From: Planctomycetota bacterium | GTDB lineage: Bacteria; Planctomycetota; GCA-002687715 | DNA: 6,574 bases | Assembly: GCA_013213915.1 (NCBI GenBank) | Contig: JABSRK010000214.1 | Coordinates: 1 to 6,574, forward strand | Direction of reading: 5' to 3' | Shown here: piece after piece, positions 1 through 6,127 of the stretch | Layout of the letters: each line of letters opens with the position of its first letter | Position numbering within the stretch: position 1 is the first letter of the stretch | Translations under genes and position numbers: made by a program | The notes under the pieces: generated by a model | Told to the model about the DNA's origin: nothing | What the model saw: only the letters and a program-made list of their open reading frames with translations | The model's database searches: none

Positions 1-617
1 CCCACGCGATCGCAGAGCTTCTCCGCCTGGTCGAGCAGGTGCGTGCTGTAGAACACGGCCGCCCCATCCTCCGCGAGCTCCTGGATCATGGCGTGCAAGG
101 CCCGGGTGGCGAACGGGTCGAGCCCGTTGGTGGGTTCATCCAGGATCACGAGGACGGGTTGGTGCAGGAGAGCGCAGATAATGGCGAGCTTCTTCTTCAT
201 GCCGCGGGAGTAGTTCACCGCATACTCCTCCAGCGCACTTCCCAGATCTAGGCGCTCGATGAGCGGGTCCGCCCGACGGAAACCCTCGGCCGGCGACATC
301 CCGTGCATCTCTGCGACGAAGCGCAGGACCTCGGAACCCCTGAGGTAATCGTAGAACACGGGGTCGTCCGGGACGTAGCCGACGTAACGCATGACGTCGG
401 CGCGCTCACGGAAGCAGTCGTGTCCACGGATGCGAGCCGTCCCGCCGCTCGCAGCCAGGATGCCCATGAGCATCTTGATCGTGGTGGTCTTGCCCGCGCC
501 GTTCGGGCCGAGCAACGCAACGATCTCGCTAGCGTCGACCCGGAAATCCAACTCCGACACCGCGGTGAAAGTGCCGTAGACCTTGGTGAGATTGTCGATC
601 TCGACGATGGCCGCCAT
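1..617 (-). CDS. ABC transporter ATP-binding protein (3' end beyond left edge)
   Basis: This is the nucleotide-binding subunit of an ABC transporter, which hydrolyses ATP in the cytoplasm to drive a membrane permease. About 205 residues are present and the C-terminus lies outside the window. All core motifs are visible in order: Walker A GPNGAGKTT (residues 37-45), a Q-loop region YVPDDP (81-86) with Asp at the usual Gln, a degenerate signature YSRGMKKK (136-143), Walker B VLVILDEPT (155-163), D-loop GLDP (165-168) and the H-loop His193 in STH. The YVPDDP and YSRGMKKK forms are typical of ATPases paired with ABC-2 type export permeases. The start is well fixed: an in-frame TGA (627-629) lies only three codons upstream of the ATG at 615-617. 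No Shine-Dalgarno sequence is seen. It is transcribed divergently from the glycosyltransferase. The substrate cannot be told, and the permease gene would be expected to the left of the window. Confidence 0.93.
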   Translation of the reverse strand, partial: MAAIVEIDNLTKVYGTFTAVSELDFRVDASEIVALLGPNGAGKTTTIKMLMGILAASGGTARIRGHDCFRERADVMRYVGYVPDDPVFYDYLRGSEVLRFVAEMHGMSPAEGFRRADPLIERLDLGSALEEYAVNYSRGMKKKLAIICALLHQPVLVILDEPTNGLDPFATRALHAMIQELAEDGAAVFYSTHLLDQAEKLCDRV

Positions 618-625
618 CGGCGTGG

Positions 626-631
626 ATCATA
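626..631 (-). promoter_or_regulatory. Possible -10 box for the ABC ATPase gene
   Basis: On the minus strand TATGAT matches the TATAAT consensus at five of six positions. Its downstream edge is nine bases from the ATG at 617, so a transcript from it would begin almost at the start codon and be leaderless or nearly so. This agrees with the absence of an SD sequence. No good -35 box is found 16-18 bases upstream, so the call is weak. Confidence 0.3.
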
Positions 632-661
632 GCCACTCGGTCTCGAAAACGGGGGTGGTAC

Positions 662-667
662 AGGAGG
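662..667 (+). promoter_or_regulatory. Strong Shine-Dalgarno sequence AGGAGG
   Basis: AGGAGG is a full match to the anti-SD core, and it lies in the intergenic region on the same strand as the glycosyltransferase gene. The next ATG is at 680, a spacing of 12 bases, which is longer than the usual 5-9. The motif is 111 bases from the glycosyltransferase ATG, so it cannot serve that start directly. It may serve a short leader ORF or be chance. Confidence 0.3.
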
Positions 668-679
668 ACTTCGGCCGGC

Positions 680-730
680 ATGGTCCTGGCGCGATCGTCC
701 CGGTTGGCGAACGCGCAGGCATCGAAATGA
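680..730 (+). CDS. Possible 16-codon leader ORF
   Basis: A short ORF runs from ATG 680 to TGA 728-730 and encodes MVLARSSRLANAQASK. It follows a perfect AGGAGG (662-667) at a spacing of 12 bases. It is in the same frame as the glycosyltransferase and ends 48 bases before its ATG. An imperfect inverted repeat lies in the gap between them. It would be translated only if transcription starts upstream of about 660. The peptide shows no run of a single amino acid of the kind used in classical attenuators. The ORF could be chance, and nothing but the SD sequence and position supports it. Confidence 0.18.
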   Translation: MVLARSSRLANAQASK

Positions 731-755
731 CCGCGGACACGGGAGTTGCTATCAT
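727..755 (+). promoter_or_regulatory. Candidate promoter for the glycosyltransferase operon
   Basis: ATGACC (727-732) matches four of six bases of the TTGACA -35 consensus. TATCAT (750-755) matches five of six bases of the -10 consensus, and the spacer is exactly 17 bases. Transcription would start near 762, giving a leader of about 17 bases before the ATG at 779. That leader has no clear Shine-Dalgarno sequence. Such a start would exclude the TTG at 746 as a start codon. GC-rich bacteria often have poorly conserved promoters, so this is only a consensus match. Confidence 0.38.
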
Positions 756-767
756 CCCGACGTCCGC
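733..767 (+). repeat. Imperfect inverted repeat overlapping the candidate promoter
   Basis: GCGGAC (733-738) is complementary to GTCCGC (762-767), and GGGA (741-744) to TCCC (755-758). Together they make two nested stem segments separated by two and three unpaired bases, around a 10-base loop. The structure spans the candidate -10 box (750-755). It could be an operator for a dimeric regulator, or an RNA hairpin just upstream of the start codon if transcription begins further upstream. The pairing is seen directly and the role is inferred. Confidence 0.4.
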
Positions 768-778
768 CGCTGGCGACC

Positions 779-3700
779 ATGAAAGTCCTGATGATCACCC
801 ACGGGTTCCCTCCCGAGTGCAGCGGGGGAACCGAGTCGTACGTCCTCGCCCTGTGCCGGGAGCTCCTCGCGCGCGGGCACGAGGTGGAGGTGCTCACCGG
901 TTCACACGAAGGCGCGGGCGCGGATCAGTGGGAACCTCGCCTCGAGCACTCCGAGCACGAGGGCATCCCCGTCCACCGGCTCCACCGGACCGGGCTGTTC
1001 GTGGACAACTGGGAGAAGAGCCTTGCCCCGGAGGTCGAGCCGCTCCTCCAGAAGGTGCTCGAGGGCCAGCGACCCGATCTTGTCCACGTCCAACACTGGA
1101 TCCGGATGTCACGCAACCTGGTGGAGATCTGCCACGATGCCGGTGTCCCCACGGTGTGCACCCTGCACGACCTGTGGACGTGTTGCCCCAAGGCTTTTCG
1201 CATCCGCGACAACACCCACTGCACCCTCGAGGCGGGCCCGACCAATTGCCTCGGCTGCGCCCCCGCCGGCGAGAACATGAGCGACGAGGAGCAGCGGCGC
1301 GAACTCGCCCTGTTCCGCGACGACTTCCGCAACGAACTGGACCTGGCGCGCCGGTTGATCGTGCCGAGCTGCGCACACCGGGACGTCCTGCTGTCCCAGA
1401 TGCCGTCTCTGCGCGGTAAGTTTCGCGTCGTGCCGCACGGCAACATCTCGGCGCTCGAGAAATCCAACGCGCCACACAGCAGCGAATTCCCCGCGGGCCC
1501 CCTGAACATCGGTCACTGGGGGCACCTGAACTTCTTCAAAGGACTCGACCTCCTTCTGGAGGCGCTGCAGGAGTCAAAGCACAAGGACGACATCAAGCTG
1601 CAGCTGTTCGGGGACGTGGTGTATCCGCAGGAGCGCCCCCGGGTGGAGGAGCTCTCCGCAGGTCTCGATATCGTCTGGCACGGACGCTACACGCCGACGG
1701 ATCTCGCGAGCGTGCCCATGGACGTCGCGGTCATCCCCTCGCGCTGCAGTGAGTCGTGGAGCTTCGTGCTCGACGAGGCGTTCTTGCTCGGCATCCCGGC
1801 GATCGTCTCCGATCGTGGAGCTCTGGGAGAACGTGTACAGGGTGCCGGGACCGCGTTCGCAGCGGACGACGCCGATGACTTGCGACGGGTCATCGATGAG
1901 CTGTTCGACGACCCACAAGTACTGGGCCGATGGCGGGAGGGGATCCCTGAGCTTCCGGGGATACACGAGCACACGGACTCGGTCGAGCGCGTGTACGAGG
2001 AGGTCCTCACGTCGCGGGCGCCGCTCCCTCGCACGCCACCGCAACTGAGGACGCGCCGGCTGCAGGTACGGTCCTACCAACTGGAGATCCGCAACCGTCA
2101 CATGGAGTCACAGGGCGGAGACCTGGAGAACCTCCAGAAGGACTATGCCCGCGCCAAGTCCGACATGGAGGACATGGGGTCCTCCCATCGCGAGAAGGAC
2201 AAGGAGATCGGCCGACTCAACCTGGAGCTCCTCCAGGCCAGGGGGAGCGCGGACAGCCCCAACCTCGACAACCAGGACCAGGCGCTGGATGAGTTACCGG
2301 AAGACCCGACGCCCCTGCCCGTGGGCCGAATGCGGGCCCTCGAAACAGCCAACGCGGCGCTCACGCTCAAGCAGCGTGAGGCGCTGTCGGCCCTGGAGAC
2401 CCGGGCGGCTGAGGTCGGTGCGCTCGAGGAGCAATACGCCGACATCCGCCGTGGCGAAGCACAGAACAGAGACCAAGGCGCGGCGCGTGCCCGGGAATCC
2501 ACGGAGCTGCGTGCCTCCTTCGAGCGCCAGCGCATCGCGCTCACCCACCTCAGGGAAGCGCTGGAGATCCAACAGCAACGCCTTAGGGATCTGGAGCGTC
2601 GCAATACCACACTGGGAGAGGAGGTGGGCAACGCAGGGGAAGCGCGCCCAGGCGATGGTGACGCCGTCGAGGTGCCCCACCTCTCCAACCTGATCGGGCC
2701 GGCGCAGCGCGAGGAATATGCCTTCACCACGGAACTCTCGGGCACCGAGACCGAGGTCATGGATTTTTTCGACGCGACAGTACGGAGCCAGGTGTCCCTG
2801 CAATCGACCGTGAGCAAGCGCGACGCGCGGATCCGGGAGATGTCCCAGACGCTGGACGGGCTCCTCGACATGGTGGAATCCACGGAACGAAAGCGACATC
2901 AGGCGGAGTCGGCGCAGCGCGCAGTGAAGCACCCTGGCCAGAGGCTCAAGATCCTGATGGTCGTCCACCAGTACGTGCCGCGACACGTGGCCGGGACTGA
3001 GGTGTACACCCACAACTTGGCGAGTGCCTTGTCCAAGCGACACGACGTCCTGGTGCTGGCCGCAGAATCCGACTACGACAAGGACCGGTTTGCCGAGCAG
3101 CGCATTCGGGTTGACGGCGTGGCCGTCCACCAGGTGACCCACAACTACAAGTGGTCAAGCTTCCGCGACACCTACGATTGCCCGGAGGCCGACGCCATCT
3201 TCCGCCGCATCCTGCGAGAGGAAGCACCTGACGTTGTCCACATCCAGCACCTGCACTACTTCTCGGCGAACTTCGTGACCATCGCCCGGTCACGGGGTAT
3301 CCCGGTCGTTTACACGCTGCACGACTACATGCTCATGTGCCCGAGAGACGGCACGCTTCGGCGAGAGGACGGGGAGATCTGCCAGGTCCCGGTTCCATCC
3401 AAGTGCAGGGACTGCATCGCGCACCACGAACTCGACGGCGCGGCCCCTCCCGTACTCCCCCGCGGCCTGCTCCCGGGCGTCGCAGCCATGGTTCCGGCCG
3501 ACGTCGTGCGAGAGCTCCGCCGCGCGCGGCAAGCGCCGGCCGCGCCCGACGCCCCGCCCGAGGAAGCGGCGTCCGAGCGCCTTGACTATCTCAGGCGCGT
3601 GCTCGCCGACGTCGACCTGTTCGTGTCGCCGAGTGAGTTTCTGCGCCAGCGTTTCATAGACGCCGGCATGATCGACGCAGACCGCATCATCGCATCCGAC

Positions 3701-4303
3701 AACGGGTACGACCTGGCGCGGCTGCCGGCGGCGCCAACCCGGCCTGCGCGAGCGAGTGACCAGTTGCGCGTCGGATACGTGGGGACCATCGCAAAGCACA
3801 AAGGCATCCACCTCATCGTCGATGCGATGAACGACATCGACGACGACCGCGTGGCGTGCCGCATATGGGGGGACGTGACCGCGTTCTGGGAATACACCGA
3901 GCAGCTGCGCCACTCGATCACCAATCCAAAGACCCTGCTCATGGGCCCGTTCGAGAACCACCGCATCACCGACATCCTCTGCGACCTCGACCTGCTGATC
4001 GTGCCCTCGTTGTGGTTCGAGAACTCGCCGCTCACCGTTCACGAGGCGGCGGCGTGCGGCGTTCCGGTGCTGGCCAGCGACCAGGGCGGGCTGGCCGAGT
4101 ACGTCCTGCCCGAGGTCACGGGTCGGCACTTCGCGCTGGGAGACGTGGACGATCTTCGCCGCAAGATCCTGTCGTTCATCGAGAACCCGATGACCGCGTT
4201 CAACCCCGGAGCGCTGACGCTCAAGTCAATCGAGGACGACGCCCAGGACACCGAACAGCGCTATTTCGAGATCCTGTCGCGGAAGGAGTCCCTCGTTGGC
4301 TAA
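779..4303 (+). CDS. Two-headed GT4-type glycosyltransferase with central coiled-coil linker
   Basis: This 1174-residue protein has two retaining GT-B glycosyltransferase modules of the GT4 type, which usually transfer a sugar from a nucleotide-sugar donor during glycan synthesis. Module 1 (residues 1-410) starts MKVLMITHGFPP and has VHVQH (102-106), TLHD (128-131), K254 and an EX7E pair E325/E333. Module 2 (about 722-1170) has an AGTE turn (738-741), VHIQH (820-824), TLHD (846-849), GTIAKHKG (1002-1009) and E1081/E1089. Both modules therefore look catalytically intact. Each also carries a four-Cys cluster after TLHD. Between them, residues 425-720 are rich in Glu, Arg, Gln, Leu and Ala with heptad-like segments (about 430-490, 515-615, 670-715) broken by Pro/Gly/Asp-rich joints. 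No signal peptide or membrane segment is seen, so it is probably cytoplasmic. ATG 779 is preferred to the in-frame TTG 746 because typical GT4 sequence begins exactly there. The likely product is a surface or extracellular polysaccharide, but donor and acceptor are unknown. Confidence 0.9.
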   Translation: MKVLMITHGFPPECSGGTESYVLALCRELLARGHEVEVLTGSHEGAGADQWEPRLEHSEHEGIPVHRLHRTGLFVDNWEKSLAPEVEPLLQKVLEGQRPDLVHVQHWIRMSRNLVEICHDAGVPTVCTLHDLWTCCPKAFRIRDNTHCTLEAGPTNCLGCAPAGENMSDEEQRRELALFRDDFRNELDLARRLIVPSCAHRDVLLSQMPSLRGKFRVVPHGNISALEKSNAPHSSEFPAGPLNIGHWGHLNFFKGLDLLLEALQESKHKDDIKLQLFGDVVYPQERPRVEELSAGLDIVWHGRYTPTDLASVPMDVAVIPSRCSESWSFVLDEAFLLGIPAIVSDRGALGERVQGAGTAFAADDADDLRRVIDELFDDPQVLGRWREGIPELPGIHEHTDSVERVYEEVLTSRAPLPRTPPQLRTRRLQVRSYQLEIRNRHMESQGGDLENLQKDYARAKSDMEDMGSSHREKDKEIGRLNLELLQARGSADSPNLDNQDQALDELPEDPTPLPVGRMRALETANAALTLKQREALSALETRAAEVGALEEQYADIRRGEAQNRDQGAARARESTELRASFERQRIALTHLREALEIQQQRLRDLERRNTTLGEEVGNAGEARPGDGDAVEVPHLSNLIGPAQREEYAFTTELSGTETEVMDFFDATVRSQVSLQSTVSKRDARIREMSQTLDGLLDMVESTERKRHQAESAQRAVKHPGQRLKILMVVHQYVPRHVAGTEVYTHNLASALSKRHDVLVLAAESDYDKDRFAEQRIRVDGVAVHQVTHNYKWSSFRDTYDCPEADAIFRRILREEAPDVVHIQHLHYFSANFVTIARSRGIPVVYTLHDYMLMCPRDGTLRREDGEICQVPVPSKCRDCIAHHELDGAAPPVLPRGLLPGVAAMVPADVVRELRRARQAPAAPDAPPEEAASERLDYLRRVLADVDLFVSPSEFLRQRFIDAGMIDADRIIASDNGYDLARLPAAPTRPARASDQLRVGYVGTIAKHKGIHLIVDAMNDIDDDRVACRIWGDVTAFWEYTEQLRHSITNPKTLLMGPFENHRITDILCDLDLLIVPSLWFENSPLTVHEAAACGVPVLASDQGGLAEYVLPEVTGRHFALGDVDDLRRKILSFIENPMTAFNPGALTLKSIEDDAQDTEQRYFEILSRKESLVG
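4283..4288 (+). promoter_or_regulatory. Shine-Dalgarno sequence of the rRNA methyltransferase gene
   Basis: AAGGAG lies seven bases before the TTG at 4296, inside the last codons of the glycosyltransferase gene. This spacing is ideal, and it decides the TTG start of the downstream gene. Confidence 0.8.
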
Positions 4304-5654
4304 GCACCCGGCGAGGCGGGCGGCGCTGGAGACGCTGCTCGGGCGACAAAAGGGCCGCGTCGACATCGACGGATCGGCCATGGCAACGCTCGATCCGGCC
4401 CGACGGAGGCAGGCGCACGACCTGGTCATGGGAGTCCGTCGCAACCTGTTCCTGCTCGACGCGGTGCTGCGGCGGTATCTCAAACAACCCGTGAGAACCG
4501 TCCCACCGCCCACTCGCGAGGCCCTGCGTTGTGGTGTCTACGACCTCGTGTTCAACGAGAGGGTGCCCGCTGCCACGATCGTGTCCGACACGGTCGAGTT
4601 GGTGGGGCGCAGCAAGAGCCTGCGGGGGCTGGTGAATGCCGTACTGCGTCGCGTGGCGGACGAGTCTGCCGTCGTAGACATCCCCCGGGCGCCGACGGAT
4701 CGTCACCATGTGGGCGTGGGACCACGGCGCGTCGTACGGTTCGAACGGCCGGTGCTCCCTGACCCGGACGCGGATCTCGTCAAGCATCACGCCACGAGGC
4801 ACACGCTGACCGAGTTGTTCGTGGAGGCGTTCGTTCGCACGCTGCCGCTCGAACACCAAGCCTTGTTCGAGGCGTGTGGCAGACGAATGCCAGTGTTGAT
4901 GCGCCCGGTGAGGGGCGTGGGTATGGATGCGCTCAAGCAGCGCGTGGAAGAAGCGGGGGCCTCGGTGATCGCCACCAACGGCGGCGGAATCGAGGTCCAG
5001 GCCGATGGCCCCCTCTCGAAGTTCGCGCCGCTCACTGGCGGCATGGCCGTCGTACAGGATCTGGTCGCGGCCGAGGTCGCGCCTTTCGTCGATCCGCAAC
5101 CGGGCGAACGCGTGCTCGACCTGTGTGCACCCCCGGGAGGCAAGACAGTCCACCTCGCCGAGTTGATGGAGGACGAGGGCGAAATCGTGGCGGCTCACGT
5201 CGGCCCGGCGCGCGCAATCCGCTTGATCGAGAACGTTCAGCGGCTTGGACATGACGGGATCGTCAAGCTCCACGACCTGGGCGAAGATGGCGCCAAGCTG
5301 CCGGACGGGCCCTTCGACCGGGTGCTCGTCGATACGCCGTGCAGCAACACGGGAGTCCTGATGAAACGGGTGGATGCCCGGTTCCGGGTGAACGAGGACG
5401 AACTGAACCGACTGGAGACGCTGCAACAGGGCCTGTTGCTGCGAGCGGCCGACCTGGTGCGCCCGGGGGGCGTGCTGGTGTACGCCACATGCAGCATCGT
5501 GGCGGGCGAAAATCACCTGATGACAAGACGGTTGATGGACGCGCGAGCGGCGTTCCGGCTCGACGAGGAACGGCTGCGTTACCCGCACAGGACGGGGCGG
5601 GACGGCGGATACATGGCCCGGCTAGTTCGGGATGGTACGCTCGCTACATCATGA
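4296..5654 (+). CDS. rsmB: RsmB/Fmu-type 16S rRNA (cytosine-5-)-methyltransferase
   Basis: The 452-residue product has the RsmB layout: an N-terminal NusB-like RNA-binding domain (about 5-122, ending GLVNAVLRRV) and a C-terminal SAM-dependent RNA m5C methyltransferase domain (about 200-448). E. coli RsmB methylates C967 of 16S rRNA. The SAM loop is VLDLCAPPGGKT (273-284). Both active cysteines of the family are present: C349 in DTPCSNTG (motif IV) and C399 in YATCS (motif VI, the usual nucleophile). VQDLVAAEVA (253-262) corresponds to the usual VQDEASQLVA. Length fits the family. Oddities are a Pro in the SAM loop where Ala is usual, Asn in place of the Gly of PCSGTG, and HVG (301-303) where an acidic SAM-ribose-binding residue is expected after the second strand. 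The TTG start is supported by AAGGAG seven bases upstream, and the gene overlaps the glycosyltransferase by 8 bases. Family assignment is firm; the exact modified base is inferred. Confidence 0.9.
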   Translation: MAKHPARRAALETLLGRQKGRVDIDGSAMATLDPARRRQAHDLVMGVRRNLFLLDAVLRRYLKQPVRTVPPPTREALRCGVYDLVFNERVPAATIVSDTVELVGRSKSLRGLVNAVLRRVADESAVVDIPRAPTDRHHVGVGPRRVVRFERPVLPDPDADLVKHHATRHTLTELFVEAFVRTLPLEHQALFEACGRRMPVLMRPVRGVGMDALKQRVEEAGASVIATNGGGIEVQADGPLSKFAPLTGGMAVVQDLVAAEVAPFVDPQPGERVLDLCAPPGGKTVHLAELMEDEGEIVAAHVGPARAIRLIENVQRLGHDGIVKLHDLGEDGAKLPDGPFDRVLVDTPCSNTGVLMKRVDARFRVNEDELNRLETLQQGLLLRAADLVRPGGVLVYATCSIVAGENHLMTRRLMDARAAFRLDEERLRYPHRTGRDGGYMARLVRDGTLATS

Positions 5655-6115
5655 GAAGTCCCGTCCTCGCCGTTGCTGTCCTGTTCGTCGCCGCTTCCTG
5701 CAACAAGGCCCCACCCCCGACGGCGATTATCAACGATGGCCGCGATGGTGACGTGGCTGCCCAGTCCCGCAGGGACGCCAGGAAAGTGGCCCCCAACTGG
5801 GCCAAGATGATCAACAAGGTCCGCAATCTCGACCAGAGGCGCGACAAGATCATCGACCTCATGGAAGACTCGGTCAGCGAATACGACCACTACAAGCGCA
5901 GCGTGAAGGCCGACACACCTGACCGGAAACGGCTGGAGAACGCCAAGCGCCTCAAGCGCGAGGCCGGGGATCTCTATGACGCCCTCTTCGAGGACGTGGC
6001 CCGCGCCGCCGGCGACGACGACCTCGGCGACCAGCTCTGGAACAAGCGTCTACGGACCTTTCAGACAAAGTTCGACAAGCTATCGAAGAAGGTCCGTCGC
6101 ATCGAGTTCAAGTAA
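5651..6115 (+). CDS. Small predicted lipoprotein of unknown function
   Basis: The 154-residue product starts with a short lipoprotein signal: Arg2, a hydrophobic core (residues 5-15) and a lipobox-like AASC with Cys17 as the lipidation site. Asn18 follows, so there is no Asp+2 inner-membrane retention signal, and outer-membrane sorting is plausible in a Lol-containing Gram-negative. A Pro/Ala linker (19-25) leads to a mature part of about 138 residues. This is strongly charged, rich in Lys, Arg, Asp and Glu, and looks mostly helical (about 38-75, 92-120 and 125-150). No catalytic motif is recognised. The ATG overlaps the TGA of the methyltransferase gene as ATGA, with no clear Shine-Dalgarno sequence, which suggests translational coupling. 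It could be a periplasmic structural or binding protein, but I do not recognise the family. Earlier in-frame starts would lie inside the methyltransferase gene and would lose the N-terminal signal peptide. Confidence 0.78.
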   Translation: MRSPVLAVAVLFVAASCNKAPPPTAIINDGRDGDVAAQSRRDARKVAPNWAKMINKVRNLDQRRDKIIDLMEDSVSEYDHYKRSVKADTPDRKRLENAKRLKREAGDLYDALFEDVARAAGDDDLGDQLWNKRLRTFQTKFDKLSKKVRRIEFK

Positions 6116-6127
6116 CGAAGGCGGCGA

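Noticed and set aside
746..748. TTG as an upstream start for the glycosyltransferase, adding 11 residues
   Set aside because: The purine-rich GGGAG directly abuts the TTG, leaving no spacing for ribosome binding. The extra residues are not part of the GT4 fold, and the typical MKVLMITHGFPP start lies at ATG 779.
583..1419. A plus-strand open frame of 278 codons overlapping the start of the glycosyltransferase
   Set aside because: Its product is very rich in Pro, Arg and Gly with no domain, and it lies across the intergenic region and out of frame with a well-supported GT4 module.
3290..4129. A 279-codon minus-strand open frame opposite the second glycosyltransferase module
   Set aside because: It has no recognisable motif, and the opposite strand carries intact GT4 motifs throughout the same stretch.
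779..4303. The two glycosyltransferase halves as two separate genes joined by an assembly error
   Set aside because: The reading frame is continuous with coding-like composition through the linker. There is no stop, frameshift sign or strong internal ribosome binding site ahead of the second module near 2940.
4221..5588. A long (455-codon) open frame on the minus strand opposite the rRNA methyltransferase gene
   Set aside because: The plus strand encodes a clear NusB–methyltransferase protein with all motifs. The antisense product is rich in His, Arg and Gln with no recognisable domain, as expected for a shadow frame in GC-rich DNA.
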